From positions 1-48,111 of the forward strand of contig FR899412.1 in assembly GCA_000437315.1 (NCBI GenBank): a DNA stretch of 48,111 bases. Reading direction: 5' to 3'. Every line of letters begins with the position of its first letter. The first letter of the stretch is position 1. The position numbers and the translations under genes are program-made. This document shows positions 1 through 8,158 of the stretch, piece by piece. Below the pieces are notes generated by a model. That model was not told where the DNA came from. It ran no database searches and saw only the letters and a program-made list of their open reading frames with translations. The DNA is from Mycoplasma sp. CAG:472. Its GTDB lineage: Bacteria; Bacillota_I; Bacilli_A; RF39; UBA660.

Positions 1-1167
1 AAGTTAATAGTAAATGGTAGAAATACATATACATGCAGCGGAAATAACTGTAATATTTTTACTCAAAATAAAACTTATAATGGAACATATAAAAATATAA
101 AAATTAATGATATAAATCAATCTATAGGTACATTTAAAATTATTGATAAAAATGGAAATGAAACAACTTGTCCTGATAGTAACAAACAATATCTTGATTT
201 ATATTTGGATAATACAAAACCTACGATTAGAATTAACTCAATGTCTTATTCAAATGGATCTTTAAATGTAAATGTTTCTCTAAGTGATAATGAAAGTGGT
301 GCTAATGTTGCATACATAAAATTTAATGGTAATACTTCTTCTACAAAAAGTTGCGATGGAACTTGTGATATAAGTTTAAAAATTGGTTCAATTACATCGG
401 GAACTGTATATGCATATGGTACAGATGCGGTTGGTAATATAAATAATGCTACAAAAAATATTAATAATTATTCAAGTTATAATGAAGGTGAAAGAGGTTC
501 TTCGAGTTCCTTCTCACAAAATTTAAGTATTAGTGGCACAACATTATATTATAATGCCTCTGCTTCAGTTGGAAGTGTTTCTTGTTATTCTTCGGGTAGT
601 TGTACAGTTACTCCAGAAACTACATCAACTTCATGTACACTCGAGGAAAGTCCTAATACAGCAGAAGCTTATTATGATGATTGTGAAGATGGTGGATATT
701 TAAATGGTCGTGGAATGTGTGATGCAAGCTCTCAAAATTACACAAATGATTCAGGTTACTGCTATTTTAGTAATGGTAATTATAGTGGTGATGACTTTGA
801 TTTTGGATATCAATGTGATTGTTCATGTACCTACGGAAATAGATGGTATGATGGCTATGTTGAATATTGCTGTAATGATTGTTCTCAATATGTAAGTTGC
901 TCAAATAGTGGTAATGTTTGCTATAATATAGCGGGTGTAAGTAATTTTGGTAATTATACTGGCTATAAAGGTATTACTGCATACAAAACATGTTATTATG
1001 ATTCTTATGAACCATATTCATATTGTCCTTACGGATATGAACAAAGTGGAAGTGATTGTTATAGTTGTGATCGAGGTTATCTAAATTACAGAAATCTATG
1101 TGTTTATACTGGTACATGTACTACTTATAGATATTATTATTCTTACAACTATTATACATATAATTAA
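1..1167 (+). CDS. C-terminal part of a Cys-rich surface protein (5' end outside window)
   Basis: The frame is open from the first base, so the N-terminus is missing; the TTG at 205 is not a convincing start. The visible 388 residues resemble the middle and tail of the pilin-leader protein at 1841-4102: a segment ending in T-C-P-(D/S)-(S/D), then D-L-Y-L-D-x-T/D-K-P, then an Ig-like stretch with S-L-S-D-N-E-S-G, and finally a tail very rich in Cys, Tyr and Ser. Such repeats are typical of extracellular stalk proteins. It is followed after 11 bases by a small membrane-anchored protein. By analogy with the downstream paralogue the missing start probably carries a type IV pilin-like leader, but that is inference. 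Function unknown. Confidence 0.7.
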   Translation, partial: KLIVNGRNTYTCSGNNCNIFTQNKTYNGTYKNIKINDINQSIGTFKIIDKNGNETTCPDSNKQYLDLYLDNTKPTIRINSMSYSNGSLNVNVSLSDNESGANVAYIKFNGNTSSTKSCDGTCDISLKIGSITSGTVYAYGTDAVGNINNATKNINNYSSYNEGERGSSSSFSQNLSISGTTLYYNASASVGSVSCYSSGSCTVTPETTSTSCTLEESPNTAEAYYDDCEDGGYLNGRGMCDASSQNYTNDSGYCYFSNGNYSGDDFDFGYQCDCSCTYGNRWYDGYVEYCCNDCSQYVSCSNSGNVCYNIAGVSNFGNYTGYKGITAYKTCYYDSYEPYSYCPYGYEQSGSDCYSCDRGYLNYRNLCVYTGTCTTYRYYYSYNYYTYN

Positions 1168-1178
1168 AAGGAGATTTA

Positions 1179-1742
1179 ATGAAAAATAAAAAAAATATTA
1201 TATTACTTTCAATTATTATAATTATAATTGTGGTTATTAGCGTAATAACATTTATATTTTTAAAGAAAAAAAATGATAATACTAACAATACCTCAACTTC
1301 AAAGGATAAGTTTGCTACTTATTATCCAAAAGTTTCTAATGTTTTAAAGGAAGATAATATTTTAAAACAATTATTTTACTCAAATCCTGATATAACCGAG
1401 GAATTAGTTACTTTTGAAAATAAAACATATTATGGCTTATCAGATAAATATAATATAAAAGATGTTAGTGAAATTTATACTAAAATTAATAAAACTTATA
1501 CAATAAATTATAAAAAGGAATTATTTAATGATATAAATAATTATAATTCTTTTGTTAATTATAATAATAAGGTTTATATTAATATTAAAAAGAAATGTTT
1601 TATTGAAAATTATGATGAAAAATTATTATCAATTAAAAATGTTGAGAATGAAAATATTACTTATATATACGATAAAAAAGAATATGTAGTATCATTTTGG
1701 GATGATATCTATTTAATAGATTCCTCTCCATTTAGTTGTTAA
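1179..1742 (+). CDS. Small membrane-anchored exported protein, unknown function
   Basis: A 187-residue protein with one hydrophobic segment at about residues 7-28 (mostly Ile/Val) flanked by Lys residues, then a Thr/Asn/Ser-rich linker and a soluble domain with two Cys residues (near 148 and at the C-terminus). This is the layout of an N-terminally anchored extracytoplasmic protein. It has a good AAAGGAG site directly before the ATG and follows the Cys-rich surface protein by 11 bases, so the two are probably co-transcribed and the product may accompany that surface protein. No family was recognised. A terminator hairpin follows. Confidence 0.65.
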   Translation: MKNKKNIILLSIIIIIIVVISVITFIFLKKKNDNTNNTSTSKDKFATYYPKVSNVLKEDNILKQLFYSNPDITEELVTFENKTYYGLSDKYNIKDVSEIYTKINKTYTINYKKELFNDINNYNSFVNYNNKVYINIKKKCFIENYDEKLLSIKNVENENITYIYDKKEYVVSFWDDIYLIDSSPFSC

Positions 1743-1750
1743 AAATTTAC

Positions 1751-1783
1751 AAAGGAATAGCAATATAGTTTATTCCTTTTTTT
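1751..1783 (+). terminator. Intrinsic terminator
   Basis: Nine-base stem AAAGGAATA / TATTCCTTT with an 11-base loop, followed by a T run. It ends the surface-protein transcript. Confidence 0.75.
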
Positions 1784-1794
1784 ATAATATTTTC

Positions 1795-1822
1795 TTGAAA
1801 AACTCATCAAATTTGTTATACT
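1795..1822 (+). promoter_or_regulatory. Sigma-A promoter of the pilin-leader protein
   Basis: TTGAAA (1795-1800), 16-base spacer, TATACT (1817-1822) with the TGn extension. The predicted start is just upstream of the AGGTGAG ribosome site of the 1841 gene. Confidence 0.65.
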
Positions 1823-1840
1823 TATTATAGTAGGTGAGTT

Positions 1841-4102
1841 ATGAGAAATAAAAAAGGTTTTACTTTAGTGGAAGTTATTAGTGCAATTGTAATTTTATCT
1901 ATAATAATTACTTTGGGTGTTTTTTCCATTACTAAAGTGCGTTCTAATATTTTAGAAAAACAATATAAAAATATTAAACTAGAAATTGAACTAGCGGCAG
2001 AAAAATATTATAGTGATACTGAAAGCAAAGAAGTTTATGTAGATACTCTTATAAAAGAGGGCTATTTAAAAGCAGATAATAAGTCAATGACAATTACAGA
2101 TTCAAGAGATAAAACTATATTAAACTGTTATATAGTAACAATTAATGATGATGAAAAAGGTAGTTTAGGAACAGAGAATAATGTTTTAGAAAATGGAAAC
2201 TGTAATGAAAGTGCAATAGTAAATAGTGAAATTTCAATTGTAGGGGAAGATGGAAATAAAATAAATAAAACATGGTATAAAAATCCAATCACTTTAAAAG
2301 CAAAATTTAAAGATACTGAAAAAGATCCAAATAATTATAGTTATACATGGAAAAGTGAAAAGAATCCTAATGTAATTACTGATGAAAAAACTTATAACCT
2401 TGAGGAAACATATGAAGAAAGAGGAAAGGTAATCGATGATGAATTTTATGTAACTTTAGTAAATGGTGATGAAATACTTGAATCAAAAGGTCAAAGAGTA
2501 AGAATAGATGGTGTTTTACCTGAAATAAAAAGTCTTGTAGTACTGGATATAGATAAGTGGACAAAAGATAAAACATTAAAGGTAAATGCTACTGATGTGG
2601 GTTCTGGAATAGAAAGTTATATTTTGAGTATGGGTGATTGTGAAAGTATTCCTTTAGAAAAATATAATAAAATACCTGATATACCAAATCCAAATGATGT
2701 AAAAATAGAACAAAAGATAACTAAAAATGGAACATATACATTTTGTGCAAGCGATAAAGCAGGAAATAAAGTAAAATATAAAGAAACTATTTCAATAGAT
2801 AAAATAGATGATATACCGCCAGTATGTAGTTATATAGAAAATACTAAATGGACAAAAAGTAATGTAGCGATAAGTTTTGGATGCGTAGATAATGAAAGTG
2901 GATGTAGTAAATTAACATATAAAAAGAAAACAACTAATTGTAATGGAACATGTTATAAAACATATACATATACAAGTACATATAAAAGTGCAAATATAAG
3001 TAAAACAATAGGTTCATTTACTATCGAAGATAATGCAGGAAATATTGTAACTTGTCCAAGTGATAAGAAAGAAGTAAATGTATATTTAGATAAAGATAAA
3101 CCAGTAATAAGCAATATAAATATATCGAGTAATCAATTAAATTATAACAGTAGATATACAAAAGTATCTTTTACATTGACTGATAATCATAGTGGTATAA
3201 GTAGTTTTTGTATAGGAACATCAAAAAATAATTGTAATACAAAAAGCGTTAATTCTTACTGTACTCAAAATGGAAATAGATATGATTGTAGTGTAGATTA
3301 TACATTTACAAGTAGTGATGGAAGTGGAAATACTGAATATGTATATATAACAGCCTATGATAATGTAAATAATTTTGATACACAAAAAGAAAAGTATGAG
3401 CTATATAAATCTTGTACATTTACAGATTTTGAAAGATATGGTAAGTGTTCTGAAGAATGTGATGGCGGAGTATATTATGAATATCGAACTGATAAATATT
3501 TAGGAATATCTTGTAATAGTTATGGAGATACTCCATGTAATACAAACATAAAATGCTGTGATAGTACATATAGTGTTTATTCACATTCTGGAAGTTGTAG
3601 TAACGCTTGTGGAAATGGAAGACAAAGAGTATATTATGAACTTTATTCAAAAATTAATGACAAATATTGTGGTCAAGATTACGATTATATTGACTGTTAT
3701 GAAGAGTCTGGTTGTTATGTTCCTGAACCAGATCCAACACCAGATCCAAATCCAGGTGGAGGTGGAGGCAGTTCTTGTAAACCATCAACAATAAATGGAA
3801 ATAGATGCGATACAACACATGACATTCTTTACTATATTTCAACCTGTTGTGGAGGAGAATGTAATTATTCTGCAAAAGCGGGTAATGTTGAATATGGAAC
3901 GATTTCTCAAAGTCTTTTACAAGGAGCATCTAAATGTTCTTCATATGGTGAACCACCGGCACCATCTAAACCAGCGTGTAGTTATGTAAATGTTGGTTGT
4001 GCTGGAAATGGTCATGATTATGGTACAAAAAATTGTACATGTGGTCATGGCTATGGTGGATATCAGTGTGGCTGTAAATGCCCAAGAGGATGTGTGGAAT
4101 AA
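1841..4102 (+). CDS. Large surface protein with type IV pilin-like leader, Ig-like domains and Cys-rich tail
   Basis: 753 residues. The N-terminus is Lys-Lys-Gly followed by F-T-L-V-E-V and a hydrophobic helix, the class III (prepilin) leader: cleavage is expected between Gly and Phe, with the conserved Glu at mature position 5. Residues of about 130-220 and 225-525 look like Ig/bacterial-Ig-like repeats (G-I-E-S-Y, D-K-A-G-N and D-N-A-G-N motifs typical of cell-surface Ig-like repeats). From about 525 the protein is Cys-rich, with a Pro-Asp/Gly linker (P-D-P-T-P-D-P-N-P then Gly5) near 625-645 and a Gly/Cys tail. Normal pilins are about 150 residues, so this is an oversized pilin-like or pseudopilin-anchored adhesin. 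The stop overlaps the next start (TAATG). No prepilin peptidase or assembly ATPase is in view. Confidence 0.75.
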   Translation: MRNKKGFTLVEVISAIVILSIIITLGVFSITKVRSNILEKQYKNIKLEIELAAEKYYSDTESKEVYVDTLIKEGYLKADNKSMTITDSRDKTILNCYIVTINDDEKGSLGTENNVLENGNCNESAIVNSEISIVGEDGNKINKTWYKNPITLKAKFKDTEKDPNNYSYTWKSEKNPNVITDEKTYNLEETYEERGKVIDDEFYVTLVNGDEILESKGQRVRIDGVLPEIKSLVVLDIDKWTKDKTLKVNATDVGSGIESYILSMGDCESIPLEKYNKIPDIPNPNDVKIEQKITKNGTYTFCASDKAGNKVKYKETISIDKIDDIPPVCSYIENTKWTKSNVAISFGCVDNESGCSKLTYKKKTTNCNGTCYKTYTYTSTYKSANISKTIGSFTIEDNAGNIVTCPSDKKEVNVYLDKDKPVISNINISSNQLNYNSRYTKVSFTLTDNHSGISSFCIGTSKNNCNTKSVNSYCTQNGNRYDCSVDYTFTSSDGSGNTEYVYITAYDNVNNFDTQKEKYELYKSCTFTDFERYGKCSEECDGGVYYEYRTDKYLGISCNSYGDTPCNTNIKCCDSTYSVYSHSGSCSNACGNGRQRVYYELYSKINDKYCGQDYDYIDCYEESGCYVPEPDPTPDPNPGGGGGSSCKPSTINGNRCDTTHDILYYISTCCGGECNYSAKAGNVEYGTISQSLLQGASKCSSYGEPPAPSKPACSYVNVGCAGNGHDYGTKNCTCGHGYGGYQCGCKCPRGCVE

Positions 4103-4557
4103 TGAAAAGAGTTATTATTGTTTTGACTTTATGTCTATTAACTTGTGCTTGCGTTTCAAATAAACCTTCCAAGGAAATACTAGAAAGAGAAAAGTATACT
4201 AATACAAAGCAAATTGTTAAAGAAAATATTTATGGATGTTGGAACTTTGATAGTCTTGATGTTTATAGAGAAAAAAGGCTTATTTATGATGCAAAAGAAC
4301 ATAGTACAATTAATTTTTCTAAAGACAGTTTAGAGTATTGTTATTATAATGAAAAAAGTAAATTATTGTGTATTAATTTAAATTATGAAATTGATGGTAA
4401 TTTTTTGAAAATTGAAAAAAATGATGTTTTAAATGAAAAATATACAATGTATATGTATGAAAATGATAAATTACTTGATTTTTCTTTAACTACTGTTTAT
4501 GATGATATGGATTATTTATATCATATGACATATTCTAAAGATTGTAAAATTAACTAG
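4102..4557 (+). CDS. Putative lipoprotein, unknown function
   Basis: 151 residues when started at the ATG that overlaps the upstream stop (TAATG); an in-frame ATG at 4078 lies inside the upstream gene and is less likely. The N-terminus (M-K-R, then I-I-V-L-T-L-C-L-L-T-C-A-C) is a short signal peptide ending in a Cys-containing lipobox-like stretch, so the product is probably a lipoprotein. The rest is a small polar domain with a G-C-W-N-F-D motif near residue 48 and paired Tyr/Asp residues. Translational coupling to the pilin-leader protein suggests a shared role at the surface. No family recognised. Confidence 0.6.
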   Translation: MKRVIIVLTLCLLTCACVSNKPSKEILEREKYTNTKQIVKENIYGCWNFDSLDVYREKRLIYDAKEHSTINFSKDSLEYCYYNEKSKLLCINLNYEIDGNFLKIEKNDVLNEKYTMYMYENDKLLDFSLTTVYDDMDYLYHMTYSKDCKIN

Positions 4558-4581
4558 GGTGATATAAAAATCATCCTTTTT
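4556..4581 (+). terminator. Intrinsic terminator
   Basis: Stem AGGGTGAT / ATCATCCT (one G-U pair) with a 6-base loop and a T5 tail, beginning inside the stop codon of the lipoprotein gene. Confidence 0.7.
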
Positions 4582-4582
4582 C

Positions 4583-4611
4583 TTGAATAAAAATAGTAAA
4601 AAATATATAAT
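4583..4611 (+). promoter_or_regulatory. Sigma-A promoter of the AI-2E-type permease
   Basis: TTGAAT (4583-4588), 17-base spacer, TATAAT (4606-4611), about 20 bases before the permease start. Confidence 0.65.
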
Positions 4612-4631
4612 ATTATTAGAAAGAGGTATTT

Positions 4632-5765
4632 ATGTTTAAAAGAAATAATAATAAAGAAATTGATACAGATGGATTAAATGAAATAATCTTTTTATCTAAA
4701 AAGATGCTTAGAGTATTTTATGTTTGTTTAATAGTAGCGGTAGTTCTTGGCGTTTTAATAGCAATAAAAGAACTTAAACTTTTTAATCTTATAAGCGGAG
4801 TAGTTAAAGTTATTTCACCACTTTTTATAGGTTTTATTTTAACTTGGCTATTTTATCCACTTCAGAAAAAGTTAGTAGATAAAGGTATGAATAAGGCGTT
4901 AAGTGCTATTTTAATATTTATTTTAGTTGCTGGCTTCATAATTTTATTTGTTTATATTTTTATACCTGTACTTTATAAACAAATTAATGATTTAATTAAT
5001 ATGCTCCCATCAGTTTTTTCAAACTTTACAAATTTAATATCAAAAAGTTTAGATAAAGTAGATATAAGTGGACTTGATGTAGGAACTTTAAAGAAAAGTA
5101 TTATTGAATCAGGTCAAAATATGATTGTATCCATTACTACAAAACTACCTAATAGTTTAATAAGTATTGTTAAATCACTTATTTCTGCAGTTGGCATTAT
5201 TGCACTTTCCCTTGTTATTATGATTTATATGCTTATGGATTTTGATAATATTACTTTTTCATTTGAAAAATTCTTAAAGAAAAAAGGTGCTGATGATTAT
5301 GTAAAACTTTTAAATAATATTGGTTATAATGCAAGAAAAGTAGTTAATGGAACTTTACTCGTGGCCTTTATGGTGTTTGTTTGTGATACAATAGGGTTTG
5401 CAATTGTAGGATTAAATGCTGCCGTACTTTTTGGACTTTTCTGTGGTATTACTGATTTAATTCCTTATATTGGACCATATATTGGTGGTGCTGCTGCTGT
5501 AATTGTTGGTTTTACTCAAAGTCCAATTATAGGTTTTGCTACTTTAGTAGTGGCAATAATTGTTCAACTTGTGGAAAGTTATGTACTTCAACCTGTTGTT
5601 ATGAGTAAAGCAATGCAGCTTTCACCAATTACAATTATTGTGGGATTACTTTTATTTGGATATTTCTTTGGAATAGTAGGTATGATTATTGCAACGCCTT
5701 GTATGTCCATAATTAAGGAAATTATTATATTTATTTCTCGAAAAAGAAAAAATACTGCTTACTAG
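4632..5765 (+). CDS. AI-2E family transporter (YdiK/PerM-like membrane protein)
   Basis: 377 residues with about seven or eight hydrophobic segments. The C-terminal half has family hallmarks: G-x-x-x-G-I-T-D-L-I-P-Y-I-G-P-Y-I-G-G, then V-Q-L-V-E-S-Y-V-L-Q-P, and P-x-T-I-I-V-G-L-L-x-x-G. The family (PF01594) is named after a proposed autoinducer-2 exporter, but members also act as Na+/H+ antiporters or have no known substrate, so the substrate here cannot be stated. It stands alone between its own promoter and the rplS promoter. Length is normal for the family. Confidence 0.88.
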   Translation: MFKRNNNKEIDTDGLNEIIFLSKKMLRVFYVCLIVAVVLGVLIAIKELKLFNLISGVVKVISPLFIGFILTWLFYPLQKKLVDKGMNKALSAILIFILVAGFIILFVYIFIPVLYKQINDLINMLPSVFSNFTNLISKSLDKVDISGLDVGTLKKSIIESGQNMIVSITTKLPNSLISIVKSLISAVGIIALSLVIMIYMLMDFDNITFSFEKFLKKKGADDYVKLLNNIGYNARKVVNGTLLVAFMVFVCDTIGFAIVGLNAAVLFGLFCGITDLIPYIGPYIGGAAAVIVGFTQSPIIGFATLVVAIIVQLVESYVLQPVVMSKAMQLSPITIIVGLLLFGYFFGIVGMIIATPCMSIIKEIIIFISRKRKNTAY

Positions 5766-5769
5766 GTGC

Positions 5770-5798
5770 TTGAAACTGTTAAAATAGTATGCTATAAT
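5770..5798 (+). promoter_or_regulatory. Promoter of rplS
   Basis: TTGAAA (5770-5775), 17-base spacer, TATAAT (5793-5798) with TGc extension. Near-consensus, as expected for a ribosomal-protein gene. Confidence 0.8.
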
Positions 5799-5804
5799 AC
5801 TTCT

Positions 5805-5860
5805 AGCCCAAAAGGTATGTAATCCGCTTAAAAAATATTATTTAATGATTACAGGTAATA
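5805..5860 (+). promoter_or_regulatory. Structured leader of rplS (candidate L19 leader)
   Basis: The roughly 90-base untranslated region before rplS contains a perfect 7-bp pairing, TGTAATC (5818-5824) with GATTACA (5847-5853), flanked by short A/G-rich stretches. Autoregulatory L19 leaders are known in Firmicutes. The position and hairpin fit, but the match to the Rfam model was not tested. Confidence 0.5.
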
Positions 5861-5887
5861 AAAATATATAGAAAGGAAGGAATTAAA

Positions 5888-6229
5888 ATGGCTAATTTAG
5901 TAGACAAAATTAATGAAAAACATATTCGTAAAGACATTCCAGAATTCCGTGTTGGAGATACTGTTAGAGTTGATGTTTGGGTAAAAGAAGGAAAAAAAGA
6001 AAGAATCCAAGCTTTCGAAGGACTAGTTGTTGCTAAAAAAGGTGGAAGTGTTTCAGAAACTTTCTCTGTTAGAAAAAAAAGTGGTACAGTTGCTGTAACA
6101 AGAATTTTCCCTGTTAATGCACCAACAATTGATAAAATAACAGTTATTAGAAAAGGTAAAGTTAGAAGAGCAAAACTTAACTTTATTAAAAATATGTCTA
6201 AAGAATACAAAGTTAAGGAAAGAAATTAA
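5888..6229 (+). CDS. rplS: 50S ribosomal protein L19
   Basis: 113 residues, the family's usual length. It matches bacterial L19 along its whole length: P-E-F-R-V-G-D-T-V-R-V, K-E-G-x-K-E-R-I-Q-A-F-E-G and the T-F-(S/T)-V-R-K segment, and ends with the R-R-A-K-L-x-F/Y motif. L19 sits at the 30S-50S interface. A strong promoter and structured leader precede it, and a terminator hairpin overlaps its end. In Bacillus rplS is followed by rbgA and rnhB; here lepB follows and rbgA-rnhB lie about 12 kb away. Confidence 0.97.
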   Translation: MANLVDKINEKHIRKDIPEFRVGDTVRVDVWVKEGKKERIQAFEGLVVAKKGGSVSETFSVRKKSGTVAVTRIFPVNAPTIDKITVIRKGKVRRAKLNFIKNMSKEYKVKERN

Positions 6230-6250
6230 TACTTTCCTTAATTTTATTTT
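6213..6250 (+). terminator. Terminator overlapping the rplS stop
   Basis: Ten-base stem TTAAGGAAAG / CTTTCCTTAA with a 9-base loop and a T-rich tail. The stem starts within the last codons of rplS. lepB starts 16 bases after the tail, so readthrough may supply part of its expression. Confidence 0.7.
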
Positions 6251-6265
6251 TATGAAAGGAATAAA

Positions 6266-6754
6266 ATGTTTAAAATAATTAAAGAAATACTTAGTTATGT
6301 AATTATAATAGTGGTAGTAATCCTTATAAGAACTTTTATAGGTACACCGGTAAGAGTAAACGGTACAAGTATGGTTCCAACTTTAAAAGAAGGTGAAGTA
6401 CTTTATTTAAATAAACTTAATAAATCTTTTGACCAAGAAGATATAGTGGTTATTGATAAAAAGGTTGAAGGTTCAGCAATTATAAAAAGAATTATAGGTG
6501 AGCCTAACGATAAAATTAAATGCATCAATGGGGTAATTTTTATAAATGATGAAAAATATGAAGATAACTTTGGAAGTGGTGAGACTTCAGATTTTGATGA
6601 AATTACTTTAGGAGATGATGAGTACTTTGTACTCGGAGATAATCGTATTGTTTCAAAAGATTCAAGAGTTTTAGGACCGATAAAGAAAAAATATATCGAA
6701 GGAACAACTAAAATAGTTTTATTTCCTTTTTCAAAAATAGGAAAGGTTAAATAG
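6266..6754 (+). CDS. lepB: Type I signal peptidase
   Basis: 162 residues with one N-terminal membrane helix (about 8-26). It carries the catalytic Ser35 in G-T-S-M-V-P-T-L and the general-base Lys74 in I-I-K-R-I-I-G-E, followed by the G-D-N-R-x-x-S-x-D-S-R box. This is the prokaryotic Ser/Lys form (S26) that removes signal peptides on the outer face of the membrane. It presumably processes exported proteins of this genome but not the class III pilin leader. It follows rplS closely, with AAAGGA before the ATG. Confidence 0.93.
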   Translation: MFKIIKEILSYVIIIVVVILIRTFIGTPVRVNGTSMVPTLKEGEVLYLNKLNKSFDQEDIVVIDKKVEGSAIIKRIIGEPNDKIKCINGVIFINDEKYEDNFGSGETSDFDEITLGDDEYFVLGDNRIVSKDSRVLGPIKKKYIEGTTKIVLFPFSKIGKVK

Positions 6755-6775
6755 CATTTATATGCTATTTTTTAT
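6750..6775 (+). terminator. Terminator after lepB
   Basis: Perfect 8-bp stem AATAGCAT / ATGCTATT with a 4-base loop and T-rich tail, embedding the lepB stop codon. Confidence 0.65.
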
Positions 6776-6780
6776 GGTTT

Positions 6781-7326
6781 ATGAATAGATGCAAATGGTG
6801 TAATTTAAAAAATCAAAAGTATATTTATTATCATGATAATATATGGGGTAAGTTAAATACTAGTGATGAATATTTATATAAAATGCTTATATTAGAAAGC
6901 TTTCAAGCAGGACTATCTTGGGAATGCATTTTAAATAAAATAGATAATTTTGAAGTAGCCTTTGATAATTTTAATATTGATAAAATAATTAATTATGATG
7001 AAAATAAAGTTAATAATCTTTTATTAAATAAGGGGATTATTCGTAATAAAAATAAGATACTTGCGAGTATAAAAAATAGTAAGATTTTTAAAAGTATAGT
7101 AAACGAATATGGTTCATTTTATAAGTATTTATGCATATTTACTAAAGATAAAATATATTATGAAAATAATTTAGTTACATCACCACTTTCAGATGCAATA
7201 AGTAAGGATTTACAAAAAAGAGGAATGAAGTTTGTGGGAAGCACTATTATATATTCTTTTTTACAAGCAGTGGGTATTATTTATTCTCATGAAAAAGAGT
7301 GCTTTTTATATAAATCTAATGTATAA
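6781..7326 (+). CDS. tag: DNA-3-methyladenine glycosylase I
   Basis: 181 residues. The N-terminus M-N-R-C-K-W-C, then Y-H-D-N-I-W-G and E-S-F-Q-A-G-L-S-W, is the signature of the Tag family, which removes 3-methyladenine from alkylated DNA in the first step of base excision repair. Cys4 and the His in Y-H-D fit the zinc-binding set of Tag, and the H-E-K-E-C near the end supplies the rest. No clear ribosome site precedes this ATG, which follows the lepB terminator by a few bases, but the N-terminus aligns with the family start. Confidence 0.92.
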   Translation: MNRCKWCNLKNQKYIYYHDNIWGKLNTSDEYLYKMLILESFQAGLSWECILNKIDNFEVAFDNFNIDKIINYDENKVNNLLLNKGIIRNKNKILASIKNSKIFKSIVNEYGSFYKYLCIFTKDKIYYENNLVTSPLSDAISKDLQKRGMKFVGSTIIYSFLQAVGIIYSHEKECFLYKSNV

Positions 7327-7347
7327 TTAAATTGTGGAGGAAATAAA

Positions 7348-7560
7348 ATGGCTAAAAATAAAAAATTATATAAAGTTAATGAAGGTAAAATGATTGATGG
7401 AGTATGCGCAGGTATTGCAGAGTATTTTGATGCAGATCCTACAGTTATAAGACTTTTATGGATATTTTTTTGTGCAATGGGTGGAAGTGGAATTCTTGCT
7501 TATATTATTTGCATGATTGTATTTCCAAGAGAGGATGTAGAGTACATTAAGAAAAGATGA
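7348..7560 (+). CDS. PspC-domain small membrane protein
   Basis: 70 residues: the conserved K-M-I-D-G-V-C-A-G-I-A-E-Y-F-D-x-D-P-T-V-I-R-L-L-W core of PspC (PF04024), then one Gly-rich membrane helix and P-R-E. PspC proteins sense or buffer membrane stress in enterobacteria; small stand-alone PspC proteins in Firmicutes are mostly of unknown role. A strong GGAGG site precedes it. Its stop overlaps the next start (ATGA), making it first of a five-gene chain running to 9347. Confidence 0.88.
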   Translation: MAKNKKLYKVNEGKMIDGVCAGIAEYFDADPTVIRLLWIFFCAMGGSGILAYIICMIVFPREDVEYIKKR

Positions 7561-7832
7561 AAATGATTGAAATAAATGAAAAAAATAATTTAAAATCTTT
7601 TAAAGATTTATTAAATGATTATTTAATAAAAGGATTAGAACCAGAAATATGTTTTACTTTATATGACAAAGATTATATGATAATTCCGTTAAAAGAAAAA
7701 GTATCTTTTCAAGAAGTAGGCAATAAAGAAATATTTTTTGAAACTATTGATGCTCTTTTTAATGAAAAGTTGTTTAATGGTAAATCTTTGGAGGATGAAT
7801 TTGAAAATATTGAAAAGATAGGGTGGATTTAA
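7557..7832 (+). CDS. Hypothetical protein, 91 residues
   Basis: The start overlaps the PspC stop (ATGA); an alternative ATG lies two codons later. Acidic, Phe- and Leu-rich, no membrane segment or signal. A pattern K-D-Y-M-I-I-P-L followed by a long helix is visible, but no family could be named. It is coupled to the next gene by a TAATG overlap, so it is very likely a real member of the small-gene chain. Confidence 0.6.
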   Translation: MKMIEINEKNNLKSFKDLLNDYLIKGLEPEICFTLYDKDYMIIPLKEKVSFQEVGNKEIFFETIDALFNEKLFNGKSLEDEFENIEKIGWI

Positions 7833-8158
7833 TGAATGAAATATACAATATAAATTTATGGCAAATAGTGCTCGAAGGTCAAAATAAATTACTTCCCGAA
7901 GACACTGTATATCAAATGATAATTGGTCATAGTATTAAAGAGGATATATGTGAAATAACTATGTTTATATCTAAAATTAATTATGAAAATCTTTTAAATG
8001 GAGTTTACCATATTAGAGTTTATCCTTATGCTACAGAAAAAGTTTTATTATTTGATGAAAAAAATAATTTAATTTCTTTAGTAAATGGTTTTGAAATAAA
8101 TTATGATAATTTAAATTTTTATCAAATAAATGATATTACTAAGGAAAGACAAAGATGA
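7832..8158 (+). CDS. Hypothetical protein, 108 residues
   Basis: I chose the ATG that overlaps the upstream stop (TAATG); a GTG three codons earlier is the alternative. No signal peptide or membrane helix. The middle (G-V-Y-H-I-R-V-Y-P-Y) looks like beta structure. It ends in a basic T-K-E-R-Q-R tail overlapping the start of the HAD-like gene by four bases. No family recognised. Confidence 0.6.
   Translation: MNEIYNINLWQIVLEGQNKLLPEDTVYQMIIGHSIKEDICEITMFISKINYENLLNGVYHIRVYPYATEKVLLFDEKNNLISLVNGFEINYDNLNFYQINDITKERQR

Noticed and set aside
205..1167. A complete 320-residue gene starting at TTG 205
   Set aside because: The frame is open back to base 1 and the residues before 205 match the downstream paralogue, so this is the tail of a longer gene.
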